Part shown: positions 16,424-25,400 of the stretch, piece by piece | Numbering within the stretch: the stretch's first letter is position 1 | Layout: each line of letters opens with the position of its first letter | DNA from: CAYFHQ01 sp964342805 | GTDB taxonomy: Bacteria > Bacillota > Clostridia > Peptostreptococcales > Acidaminobacteraceae | NCBI GenBank assembly: GCA_964342805.1 | Contig: CAYFHQ010000010.1 | Span: 7,828-71,827 of the forward strand | Direction: 5' to 3' | Length of the DNA: 64,000 nt | Program-made: the position numbers and the translations under genes | The notes under the pieces: model-generated | Database searches by the model: none | The model's input: the letters and a program-made list of their open reading frames with translations, nothing else | Told to the model about the DNA's origin: nothing

Positions 16424-16693
16424 ATGACTTATCAATTGCAAGCACTAAGTACAAGTGAATTGTATGCCATTAATGGCGGAGGCATTGCTGACGGATTAGG
16501 TGCTATGATCGCAGGATCTGGCATTGGCGCTGTAGGAACAGGCTTTATTACATCTGCAGCTACATCTGGTGCTGCAACAACTGTTGTAGCTGGTGTTACT
16601 GCATCGACTGTTCTAGTTGCAGGTGCTGGAGTTGCTTTAGCAGCCATTGGAGTTGGTGCCATCGTATGGGGTGCTTCTCAGCTATTTGACTAA
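16424..16693 (+). CDS. class II bacteriocin peptide, double-glycine leader (second of pair)
   Basis: This is an 89-residue precursor. The leader again has Leu-12, Glu-8, Leu-7, Ile-4, Gly-2 and Gly-1 (SELYAINGG, ending at residue 19). The mature 70 residues are almost entirely Gly, Ala, Thr, Val and Ile, with GxxxG motifs (GLGAMIAGSGIG and GVALAAIGVG) and a C-terminal aromatic anchor (WGASQLFD). ATG 16424 follows AAAGGATAAAATAA. Together with the preceding peptide it forms a probable two-peptide (class IIb) bacteriocin. The mature peptides are longer than the common 25-40 residues of that class, so a blp-like or single-acting type is also possible. Confidence 0.88.
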   Translation: MTYQLQALSTSELYAINGGGIADGLGAMIAGSGIGAVGTGFITSAATSGAATTVVAGVTASTVLVAGAGVALAAIGVGAIVWGASQLFD

Positions 16694-16699
16694 AAAAGA

Positions 16700-16736
16700 A
16701 TGGAGTGGAAGTACTCTAACGTCACTTCCACTCCAT
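16700..16736 (+). terminator. hairpin between bacteriocin and downstream genes (attenuator-like)
   Basis: ATGGAGTGGAAGT pairs with ACTTCCACTCCAT (13 bp) but is followed only by CTTATA. It may dampen read-through or protect the peptide mRNA. Confidence 0.6.
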
Positions 16737-16759
16737 CTTATACTTGCAAGGAGATTCAA

Positions 16760-17311
16760 ATGAAAAAAACCACGAATTTTATCGTATATGCACTTCACTG
16801 TCTGTTCTTGACGCTCTATTCACTTCCTTTGCTTGAGAAAGAAGCAACGATTTCAAATAATCCTTGGATCGGCTCACTTTTTGCCTTTATGCTAGTAACG
16901 GTAATTATGCTTGTATCACTCGCTGGGACAAATCTTGTAAAGCACTATAAATTCTTACGTCAGTTCGATCATTACCCAAAGTATTGGTTACAAGGGTCAA
17001 ATGTTAAAAGCATTGCATATATACTATGGTTTTTGGTTGTTGTTGGCTATAGTAACTGGGGACCACCAACTGAAATAGGCACAATGAACATATTTATACT
17101 TGGCTTAACTGCATCTGCATTCTTCTACGCAACTCATTTAAAAGAGTTCATTGTTCAACAAGGTGATGCATTCGTACTAGTGGATCAACATGCACAGCTG
17201 AAACCAGTCAAAATTAGACATATTAACGAAACTGAATTAGAAGTAATCTACTTGAAGTCTACCAAGGTCTCAGAAAAAAAGAAAATTACGAATTCCACAA
17301 TGCGAAAATAA
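16760..17311 (+). CDS. membrane protein of bacteriocin locus, possible immunity protein
   Basis: From ATG 16760 (site GCAAGGAGATTCAA) the protein is 183 residues. It has four hydrophobic segments in the first 115 residues (for example FIVYALHCLFLTLYSLPLL, SLFAFMLVTVIMLVSLAG, IAYILWFLVVVGYS and IFILGLTASAFFYATHL). A cytoplasmic tail of about 65 residues ends in basic residues. I see no enzyme motif. Its place, directly after the two peptide genes and before the exporter, is where immunity proteins of class II bacteriocins usually lie, and multi-pass proteins of this size are common among them. A processing protease of the CPBP type can be ruled out, because no EExxxR or HxxxN motif is visible. 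Confidence 0.7.
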   Translation: MKKTTNFIVYALHCLFLTLYSLPLLEKEATISNNPWIGSLFAFMLVTVIMLVSLAGTNLVKHYKFLRQFDHYPKYWLQGSNVKSIAYILWFLVVVGYSNWGPPTEIGTMNIFILGLTASAFFYATHLKEFIVQQGDAFVLVDQHAQLKPVKIRHINETELEVIYLKSTKVSEKKKITNSTMRK

Positions 17312-17333
17312 CGCTACTATCTAGGAGGTAAAA

Positions 17334-17801
17334 ATGAACACAAATCAAGAACTCCGAATGGAAAATATTCTATCTTTTCGCTCAAAGATGACACATACCC
17401 AGGTACAACAAGAACTAAATGAAATTGACAGATTCATTCAACTAAACAAACTGAGTAAATCCGGGCCTTCAGTTACTGTAACTTATTCTATTGAGGACCA
17501 TGAGGGCCAACAACTCCTTGATACTGAAGTACTCATTCCTATCTGCGAGCACTTTACTGAAACAGAAAAATATAAGTGCAAGAATCTGTTCCATCTAAAA
17601 GGCGCAATAAAAGCACGACATAATGGTAACCCACAACTACTTGGGAACACTATCAATACTCTACTGCATGCAATTCATGAGAACAAGTGGCATCAACTCA
17701 CTCCTGTCTATTGTGTGAACGTGAAAGAGCTTCCTCCAAACAAGGACTTTAACAAGATGGTAATTGATACTTACATCGGTGTGAGTACATCAATTCTATA
17801 A
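17334..17801 (+). CDS. soluble protein of bacteriocin locus, unknown (GyrI/DUF5085-like fold possible)
   Basis: The protein has 155 residues with no signal peptide or membrane segment. A first helical region (MTHTQVQQELNEIDRFIQLN) is followed by alternating strands and helices (VTVTYSIEDHEG, LFHLKGAIKARHNG, LLHAIHENKW and TYIGVSTSIL). This order resembles the effector-binding GyrI-like fold, and small DUF5085 proteins of bacterial toxin loci look similar, but I cannot prove the match. ATG 17334 has CTAGGAGGTAAAA. It lies between a putative immunity gene and the exporter gene, so it may be an immunity or accessory factor; this rests on position only. Confidence 0.6.
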   Translation: MNTNQELRMENILSFRSKMTHTQVQQELNEIDRFIQLNKLSKSGPSVTVTYSIEDHEGQQLLDTEVLIPICEHFTETEKYKCKNLFHLKGAIKARHNGNPQLLGNTINTLLHAIHENKWHQLTPVYCVNVKELPPNKDFNKMVIDTYIGVSTSIL

Positions 17802-17829
17802 GAGCGAATATACGTGAAGGATAACGGCT

Positions 17830-20025
17830 ATGTTCAAAAAATATCACTGTATTAAACAACATGACATCACAGATTGTGGAGCAGCTTGTCTAGCTACAAT
17901 CTCAAAACAATATGGTTTTAAAACACCTATTTCAAGAATTCGAGAAGTTGCTGGTACAGATAAGCAAGGTACCAATGCACTTGGTGTCATTAAAGCTGCA
18001 GAACAACTTGGCTTTACTGCAAAGGGGGTTAAAGGAAGCCACGAAGCTTTCTTCAGTGACTTTCCACTCCCTGCAATTGCTCACGTGGTTATTGATAATC
18101 AACTTTTACACTATGTGGTCATTCACAAGATCACAAAAGAAGAAGTGGTAATTGCAGACCCAGCAAAAGGTATTGTTACATATTCCCCCGATGAGTTTTT
18201 CAAGATTTGGACAAATGTCTTGATCATAATGACTCCAAATCAAACATTTGAAAAGGGGGATGAAACAACTGGCCTCTTTAAGCGTTTTTTAGGTTTGCTA
18301 AAACCCCAACGTCTTCTAATCCTTCATGTATTCTTCAGTTCACTCCTCTACACAATTCTCGGAATTGGTGGAGCTTTTTATTTTAAGTTCCTTTTGGACG
18401 ACATCATTCCCTATAGCCAGAACAACACGCTGTTTGTTATCAGCATTGGCATGGTTCTATTAACTATATTCAAGATCATTATCAATGCATTCAGAACCAA
18501 CTTGTTGCTCCACTTGAGTCAAAAAATCGATATTCCATTGATCCTTGGCTATTATAACCACGTCTTAGACTTGCCTCTGAACTTTTTCGGTACAAGACGT
18601 GTTGGGGAGATCATTTCCCGGTTTATGGACGCTTCAAAGATCCGTGATGCCATTTCCGGTGCAACGCTGACAATCATGATTGATACGCTAATGGCTTTTG
18701 CCGGAGGGATCATTCTTTACTCTTATAACGCTACGCTCTTTGGAATTGCAGTCCTTATGCTCCTGCTTTACTGTGCCCTCGTATTTGCTTTTAACAAGCC
18801 CCTAAGAGACACCAACAGAGAACTGATGGAAGAAAACTCTCAGTTAACTTCTTACTTAGTTGAGAGCCTCAATGGCATTGAGACTGTCAAGGCCTTCAAT
18901 GCTGAAGGAGACTCAAAGTTTAAAACAGAATCCCAATTTGTTAAGTTGCTAAAAACCACCTTTAAGATGGGCAACATGAATAATCTACGAAACTCTCTGA
19001 CCCTATTTGTGGGCACCGTTGGCGGCAACGTAATCCTTTGGGTGGGTGCCTACCAAGTCGTGCAGGGCAACCTCACAGTTGGACAACTACTCGTATTCAA
19101 CTCACTGCTTGCTTACTTTATTGACCCTGTTAAAAATCTCATCAACTTACAACCCATGATGCAAACGGCAATTGTTGCATCTGACCGTCTAGGTGAAATT
19201 TTGGATCTGGAAATTGAGAAAACAGAGAATGAGCATAGAAAGATTGCACCCAAGGCCCTAACAGGGAAAATTGAGTTTAAGAATGTGGACTTTAGATATG
19301 GTACCCGTGAGAAAGTACTGGAAGGAATCAACCTAACGGTTACTCCCGGTCAAAAAATCGCCTTTGTTGGTGAAAGTGGTTCTGGGAAAACAACTCTGGT
19401 GAAATTGCTTATGAGTTTCTACCAACCTGAATCGGGTGAGATCCTCATTGACGATCACAATATCCAAGACATTCAACTGGCTGCCCTTCGCAGTCGTATT
19501 GCCTATGTACCTCAGGAAACCTTCCTCTTTAGCGGTACCATTGAAGAAAACTTACGCCTGGGAGCGGGTCCAGTGAACCTAGAGTCTATTATCGATGCCT
19601 CGAAAATGGCTCAGGCCCACGACTTCATTAACAACTTGCCCCTACGCTACAATACAAGACTGGAAGAGAATGGTTCAAACCTATCCGGTGGACAGCGACA
19701 GCGCCTTTCCATTACAAGGGCCATACTAAAAAAGCCTGACATCTTGATCTTAGATGAGGCAACATCAAGTCTAGACTCCACAACTGAGAAGGCCATCGAG
19801 CGGACCTTAAATGACTTGAGTGACGGTGTCACTTCATTTATTATTGCCCACCGACTCAGTACCATTATGAGATGTGATCAAATTTGCGTGATGGAAAAGG
19901 GCAAAATCATTGAACAAGGTTCCCACCATGAGCTTCTACAAGCAGAAGGCAAGTACTTCGATATGTGGAAGGACCAGATTTCTGAAAAAGAAGTACCCGT
20001 ATCCGTTGAGGAGGTATGTGCATGA
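17830..20025 (+). CDS. bacteriocin-processing ABC exporter with C39 peptidase domain
   Basis: This is a 731-residue peptidase-containing ABC transporter of the ComA/LagD/MesD type. It cuts double-glycine leaders and exports the mature peptides. The C39 domain has oxyanion Gln10 and catalytic Cys16 (ITDCGAAC), His in QLLHYVVIHK and Asp in VVIADPA. About six membrane helices follow (about residues 160-440). The ATPase domain has GESGSGKTT (Walker A), NLSGGQRQRL (signature), ILILDEATSS (Walker B) and AHRLS (H-loop). The 5' third is AT-rich like the peptide genes; the ATPase part looks more like the rest of the genome. The gene overlaps the next one by ATGA. Confidence 0.97.
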   Translation: MFKKYHCIKQHDITDCGAACLATISKQYGFKTPISRIREVAGTDKQGTNALGVIKAAEQLGFTAKGVKGSHEAFFSDFPLPAIAHVVIDNQLLHYVVIHKITKEEVVIADPAKGIVTYSPDEFFKIWTNVLIIMTPNQTFEKGDETTGLFKRFLGLLKPQRLLILHVFFSSLLYTILGIGGAFYFKFLLDDIIPYSQNNTLFVISIGMVLLTIFKIIINAFRTNLLLHLSQKIDIPLILGYYNHVLDLPLNFFGTRRVGEIISRFMDASKIRDAISGATLTIMIDTLMAFAGGIILYSYNATLFGIAVLMLLLYCALVFAFNKPLRDTNRELMEENSQLTSYLVESLNGIETVKAFNAEGDSKFKTESQFVKLLKTTFKMGNMNNLRNSLTLFVGTVGGNVILWVGAYQVVQGNLTVGQLLVFNSLLAYFIDPVKNLINLQPMMQTAIVASDRLGEILDLEIEKTENEHRKIAPKALTGKIEFKNVDFRYGTREKVLEGINLTVTPGQKIAFVGESGSGKTTLVKLLMSFYQPESGEILIDDHNIQDIQLAALRSRIAYVPQETFLFSGTIEENLRLGAGPVNLESIIDASKMAQAHDFINNLPLRYNTRLEENGSNLSGGQRQRLSITRAILKKPDILILDEATSSLDSTTEKAIERTLNDLSDGVTSFIIAHRLSTIMRCDQICVMEKGKIIEQGSHHELLQAEGKYFDMWKDQISEKEVPVSVEEVCA

Positions 20026-21503
20026 GAGTCGTCATCCATGACATGGCAGAGTTAACCGATAGCCGTGAATTGTTTTTAGCAAAACCGCATCCCTTCAGGG
20101 TTTACTTCATTTACTTGGTGATTGCCCTACTCTGTATTGCACTGGTCTGGGCAGGATTCAGCCAAATTGATGTGGTTGTTAAGGCAAACGGCACTGTACG
20201 GCCACTGGACAAGATCAGCACTCTGACCACAACCATGTCGGGAACCATTGAACACCTTTCTGTTCAAAATGGTGATTATGTGGAAAAAGGCAGTGTTATC
20301 CTTCAAAGCAACCTGGCTGATTTCAGTGTTGAATCAGAAAGTTTAGAAAGAAAAATTGCTGAAACTACCGAGGAAGTTCGTTTGCTGGAGCTCTTCAAAA
20401 ACTCTCTATCTGCAAATGAAAATCTGTTTTCTACAACCCATACGGAAACAGAGGAAAACTACTACTACAAGTTCAACAAGTTCCTATTGGATCGGATGAA
20501 AATCAATGAAAACATTCAGCTATATGGACAAAAGCTTAATGAAGCCTCCCGGGACATTGCAGCCAACAAGGCCTTTTTACGCTCCATCGAATCCGGTAGC
20601 AATGAGTTTTCAAGTACATCCGCAAACTCAGATGTCTACCAGGAATACATCTCATACACCCTTCAAGCTGAATCTCTTAAGGTCACTCTGGACCAAGCTT
20701 TGGTTGAAAACCAAGGGCATAAAGAACTCTTTGAAGTGGGTAGCATCTCCAAGACAGAGATGGACACCAGCAACCTAAAAGTCGTACAAACACAAAATAC
20801 CTATAACAAGTTGACCAGTTCAACAAAGTCGTCATTGAAGAGTTCCATTGACACCCTCACTTTGAATATGGAAACGTACAGAAGTGAACTCAGAAAGCTG
20901 GTGCCTGCAGATTTTGGGAATCAGAATGATTTGGAAAACGTCATTTCTACATTTGAAACCGAAACGACCATTGCCAACAGCACGCAACTCCTTGAACAAA
21001 GAAAACTCCTAAGCACCTTAAAAGAGCAAAGGAAAACACTGGTTCACAATATGAGCAAGGCCTCCATTGTGGCTCCCATTAGTGGTCATATCCAGCTGGT
21101 AAACGAGCTATCCATTGGAGACCGGGTCACTGCCAATACCAAGATTGGGGCGATCATTCCTGAGACTGCAGAGGTCTATAAGATTCAAATCTATGTACCC
21201 AATAAGGACATTGCCAATGTAGACATCGGTGATCGTGTGAAATATCGATTCCAAGCACTCCCTTACAAGGAGTATGGCACCCTAGAAGGGAAGATCACCA
21301 ACATTTCTGTAGACGCCCAGTTTAATCAAGCCCAGGGCGGAAGCTATTATTTGGTGGAGTCGACTGTTGAGAATAGGCCCCTTACCTCCTATAAGGGAAC
21401 AGAAGGACAAATTAAAGTGGGGATGGCCTTGGAAGCACAAGTCATTTCTGAAACAAAGAACTTACTCTTGCACCTCCTTGAAAAAATTGATCTATGGGAT
21501 TAA
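20022..21503 (+). CDS. HlyD-like accessory protein of the bacteriocin exporter
   Basis: The protein has one N-terminal membrane helix (YFIYLVIALLCIALVWAGF, about residues 27-45), then a lipoyl-like half (NGTVRPL, SGTIEHLSVQNGDYVEKGSVIL). A long alpha-helical hairpin follows (about residues 105-340). The second lipoyl half has SIVAPISGHI, and a beta-barrel region ends with KVGMALEAQVI. It bridges the inner-membrane exporter to the cell surface, as MesE, LcnD or ComB do. ATG 20022 is used because GAGGAGG lies 7 bases before it; another ATG at 20016 is too close. It is the last gene of the operon, and a strong terminator follows. Confidence 0.93.
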   Translation: MRVVIHDMAELTDSRELFLAKPHPFRVYFIYLVIALLCIALVWAGFSQIDVVVKANGTVRPLDKISTLTTTMSGTIEHLSVQNGDYVEKGSVILQSNLADFSVESESLERKIAETTEEVRLLELFKNSLSANENLFSTTHTETEENYYYKFNKFLLDRMKINENIQLYGQKLNEASRDIAANKAFLRSIESGSNEFSSTSANSDVYQEYISYTLQAESLKVTLDQALVENQGHKELFEVGSISKTEMDTSNLKVVQTQNTYNKLTSSTKSSLKSSIDTLTLNMETYRSELRKLVPADFGNQNDLENVISTFETETTIANSTQLLEQRKLLSTLKEQRKTLVHNMSKASIVAPISGHIQLVNELSIGDRVTANTKIGAIIPETAEVYKIQIYVPNKDIANVDIGDRVKYRFQALPYKEYGTLEGKITNISVDAQFNQAQGGSYYLVESTVENRPLTSYKGTEGQIKVGMALEAQVISETKNLLLHLLEKIDLWD

Positions 21504-21545
21504 AAAGAAGTCACAACAGCTTTCTTAGGCTGTTGTGACTTCTTT
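21504..21545 (+). terminator. terminator of the bacteriocin operon
   Basis: AAAGAAGTCACAACAGC pairs perfectly with GCTGTTGTGACTTCTTT (17 bp) around an 8-nt loop and is followed by GCTTT. It also faces the convergent small gene. Confidence 0.88.
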
Positions 21546-21564
21546 GCTTTCTGCCATGGAGATT

Positions 21565-21804
21565 TTATTGATCCTTTTGCTTGTAAAGTATCAAGCGAAA
21601 TCCTAGCCATATAAAAGCACCTACCTGTGTAACCGTGGCCAAGGTTCCAACATAGTCTTTCACAAGTCCGCCCTTGATCAGGCCACTGGCCAGCGATAGG
21701 AACACTGAGAAAAAAGCGATAATGGTAAACCAAAGTCTTGGTTTTTCACCACCAAAAAATTGTAGTAATTTTTCTTCCAGGTCAATCTGTTCTACGTCAC
21801 TCAT
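21565..21804 (-). CDS. small two-helix membrane protein, unknown
   Basis: This 79-residue protein has an acidic, soluble N-terminus (MSDVEQIDLEEKLLQFFGG). Two hydrophobic segments follow (about residues 25-42 and 52-70) and a short basic tail (YKQKDQ) ends it. ATG 21804 has GAAGGAAGGGTATGAC in front. No family motif is seen. It is transcribed toward the bacteriocin operon and meets its terminator. Small membrane proteins at the edge of such loci are sometimes immunity proteins, but its base composition is closer to the core genome, so it may be unrelated. Confidence 0.6.
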   Translation of the reverse strand: MSDVEQIDLEEKLLQFFGGEKPRLWFTIIAFFSVFLSLASGLIKGGLVKDYVGTLATVTQVGAFIWLGFRLILYKQKDQ

Positions 21805-21999
21805 GTCATACCCTTCCTTCTATTACCCTAATGCATTCCACCCATTTAATGATAGCAAAAATATACAGTTATGGAGAACTCGGTGCATATTATGTCGAAT
21901 TTACCTACATAAAATGTCACTCGATCGCACACATAGTGCGGTTTCTCTTAGGCTTATTGGACCCATACGACAAATTCCCTTGCATGATTTGCAATTCAA

Positions 22000-22214
22000 A
22001 AAAACAAAAGCCCGGCAGGGGTATGCCGGGCTTTTCGAGGGAGTAACTTCACTTTTTTACAAATCCATTTTTCTCACAGGGGGGTGTGAGATTATTTCGA
22101 GGGGGTTTTATATTCAACTGCTAGCCATCGGGGCCAGCAAGTAGATAACGGGGTGTGGGAGGTGACCAAACCTCCCACGGATCAGGTTTTGGTTGGGTTG
22201 CCTTATCCTTAAGA
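22000..22214 (-). ncRNA. candidate structured non-coding RNA, about 215 nt
   Basis: PFOR already has its own terminator at 22378-22410, so the second strong minus-strand terminator at 22006-22035 needs another transcript. A -10 box TATACT (22222-22227) with a weak TTATTT -35 box 17 bp away could start it near 22214. In between are three hairpins: GTGGGAGG/CCTCCCAC (22155-22178), TGCTGGC/GCTAGCA (about 22121-22141, with a G-U pair only in the minus-strand RNA) and CTCACA/TGTGAG (22073-22090). GATAAGG with CC and UUAUC can close the first hairpin into a larger domain. No open frame fits. It does not show the long closing stem of 6S RNA or the GGAA tetraloop domain of SRP RNA. Confidence 0.45.
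22006..22035 (-). terminator. strong terminator of candidate RNA
   Basis: AAAAGCCCGGCA pairs with TGCCGGGCTTTT around a 6-nt loop. On the minus strand it is followed by GTTTTTTTG. Confidence 0.85.
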
Positions 22215-22377
22215 CGCTCTTAGTATACGAAGAAAAAATGTCTAAAATAAAGACAGGTTGTAAAGAAATTGTGAATGTCCGAAAATTTCTCAAAAAGGCC
22301 ATATTGGGACTTGAACGGTCATGTTCTTCGGTGCGAAACCTCATTCTGGCTACCTAACTTGACCTTGAGCACAAAAA

Positions 22378-22410
22378 AACCGCCACAGACCTGCAGTGTC
22401 CGTGGCGGTT
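22378..22410 (-). terminator. terminator after PFOR
   Basis: On the minus strand AACCGCCAC pairs with GTGGCGGTT (inner GACACTGCAGGTC can extend it) and is followed directly by seven T. Confidence 0.9.
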
Positions 22411-22449
22411 GAATTACTTTTATGGAGTTACTGGTTATCTAAAGGGTTC

Positions 22450-25400
22450 TTAGAATTCCATGTTCGCCATGCGAACGTAACCATCGTAACGATCCTTCGC
22501 TTCAGCTTCAGCCTTAGCAAATAGGTCGTCTGCAACAGCAGGGAACTCGTTCTTTAGAGTCGTGTAACGTGTTTCGCCCATTAGGAAGTCCTGGAATGCC
22601 ATTGTAGGCTCCTTGGAGTCTAGTACGAATGGATTCTTACCCTGTGCCTTAAGCTCCGGGTTGAATCTCCATAGGTGCCAGTAACCTGAGTCTACAGCTT
22701 CCTTCATACGGTTCTGAGTTGTACCCATACCCGTCTTGATGCCGTGAGCGATACATGGAGCGTATACGATGATTAGAGATGGACCTGGGTAGCTTTCCGC
22801 TTCCTGAAGTACCTTCATGAAGTGGTTCTTGTTAGCGCCCATGGATGCCTGTGCTACATATACGTAACCGTACTGAGCAGCAATCATGCCAAGGTCCTTC
22901 TTCTTCACTTGCATACCAGCAGCAGCAAACTTAGCAGTTGCAGCAGTTGGTGTTGCCTTGGAAGCCTGACCACCCGTGTTGGAGTAAACTTCTGTATCGA
23001 ATACAAGAACATTTACGTCTTCGCCAGATGCCAGTACGTGGTCAAGACCGCCGTAACCGATATCGTAAGCCCAACCGTCACCACCGACGATCCACTGGGA
23101 CTTCTTGATCAGGTAATCTTTGTTGTTTTCGAAGTGAGCTAGAACTTCTTTAGCCGTTTCGTCAGCAACGTCAGACTTAAGAGCAGCTAGTACGTCAAGC
23201 GTAGCCTTCTTAGAAGCTTCTGCATTGTCCATACCTTCTACCCATGCCTGGAATGGTGCCTTTAGATCGTCAGCAACGTTAGCAGCAATTAGCTTTTCAG
23301 CTTGCGCCTTCATACCGTTACGGATTGTCTTCACAGCAAGAGCCATACCAAAGCCATACTCAGCGTTGTCCTCGAATAGGGAGTTCGCCCAAGCTGGACC
23401 TTTGCCCTGCGCATTCTTAGTGAATGGTGTAGATGGAGCAGAACCACCCCAGATTGAAGAACAACCTGTAGCGTTAGCGATCATCATACGGTCACCGTAA
23501 AGCTGTGTAACAGCCTTTAGGTAAGGTGTTTCACCACAACCAGCACATGCGCCGGAGAACTCGAATAGAGGCTGAGCAAACTGAGAACCCTTCACAGTGC
23601 CTAGTGCCATCTTGTCATCCTTAACAGGTAGGTCAATGATGTAGTTCCAGTTGTTTACTTCTTGAGGCACTTGTGTGTCAAGAGGCTTCATAACTAGAGC
23701 CGTGTTCTTTGCTGGACAGATGTCAGCACAGTTGCCACATCCTGTACAGTCAAGAGCAGAAACCTGGATCTTGTAGTGTAGGTCGCCCATGTCCTTGCCC
23801 ATAGCCTTTAGCGTTGTGCAGCCTTCTGGAGCACCCGCTTTTTCTTCGTCTGTAAGTAGGAACGGACGAATTGCAGCGTGAGGACAAACATATGAACACT
23901 GGTTACACTGGATACAGTTTTCTGGTAGCCACTCAGGTACAGTAACAGCGATAGCACGCTTTTCGAATGCGGAAGAACCGTTTTCGAATGTACCGTCTGC
24001 CTGGTCAAGGAACTCAGAAACAGGTAGCATGTCACCAACCTGAGCGTTCATTGGACGTAGACGATTCTTGATGAATCCTGGCTCGTTTTCGTTCTTTTCT
24101 AGCGTTGGAGCAGCAGTACCCCAAGCAGCAGGAACGTCGATTGCTACAAGCTTGTCAGAACCAGCTTCTACCGCAGCATTGTTCATGTCTACGATCTTCT
24201 GGCCCTTCTTGCCGTAAGACTTCTCGATTGCTTCCTTCAGGTAAGTAACAGCGTCTTCCATAGGAATAACTTCTGCAAGCTTGAAGAATGCAGACTGCAT
24301 TACCATGTTAATACGGTTACCTAGGCCGATTTCAGCAGCAAGGTCTGTAGCGTTAACTGTGTAGAACTTGATTTCGTTATCAGCAATGTACTTCTTCATT
24401 TCGCCTGGTAGGTTAGCTTCTAGTTCAGCCATATCCCACTGACAGTTCAGTACAAACGTACCGCCTTTTTTCAGACCCTTTAGTAGGTCGTACTGCGTTA
24501 CGTAAGACTGATTGTGACAGGCAATGTAATCCGCTTCGTCGATTAGGTACGTAGAACGGATTGGGGACTTACCAAAACGTAGGTGAGAAACTGTAACACC
24601 ACCGGACTTCTTGGAGTCATACGAGAAGTAACCCTGTGCGTACATGTCCGTCTTGTCACCGATGATTTTGATTGCAGATTTATTTGCACCAACCGTACCG
24701 TCAGAACCAAGACCCCAGAACTTACAACGTACTGTGCCTTCTGGCTCAGTTACGATATTCTCTTCAACAGCAAGAGAAAGGTGAGTAACGTCGTCATTGA
24801 TACCGATTGTAAAGTTGTTTTTAGGCGCTTCATTCTTTAGTTCGTCAAATACACGCTTGATTTGAGAAGGCGTAGTATCCTTGGAACCAAGACCATAACG
24901 ACCACCAACGATAGTAGGAGCAACTTCCTTATCGAAGAAGATGTTACGGATATCTAGGTACATTGGCTCGCCAATAGCACCTGGCTCTTTTGTACGGTCA
25001 AGAACCGCAATTTTCTTAACTGATTCAGGAAGAACGTTGAAGAAGTACTCTGGAGCGAAAGGACGGTATAGACGAACTTTGATCATACCAACTTTTTCAC
25101 CTTGAGCCATCAGGTAATCGATTGTTTCTTCAACTGTCTCAACAACAGAACCCATAGCAACGATAATGCGGTCTGCGTCTGGCGCACCGTAGTAGTTGAA
25201 AGGCTTGTAGTCACGACCAGTGATCTTGCTGATTTCAGTCATGTAGTCATTTACTACTGCAGGAATCTTGTCGTAGTATGTATTACATGCTTCACGAGCC
25301 TGGAAGAAGATATCTGGGTTTTGTGCAGTACCGCGAGTAACAGGACGCTCTGGGTTAAGAGAGTTGTTACGGAAAGCGTTTAGTGCATCCCAGTCCAGTA

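Larger units (their letters stand above)
21805..22449. other. 645-base region without protein genes
   Basis: No convincing reading frame. It contains the PFOR terminator (22378-22410), a second strong minus-strand terminator (22006-22035) and, between them, a run of GC-rich hairpins that I list as a candidate RNA gene. Confidence 0.6.

Noticed and set aside
15885..16693. Lanthipeptide or other modified-peptide cluster
   Set aside because: No LanB, LanC, LanM or radical SAM gene is present in this locus, and the peptides are Cys-free with double-glycine leaders, so unmodified class II bacteriocins fit better.
22000..22214. 6S RNA or SRP RNA in the gene-free region
   Set aside because: The ends do not pair into the long 6S rod and no SRP helix 8 motif is present, so only an unnamed RNA candidate is reported.
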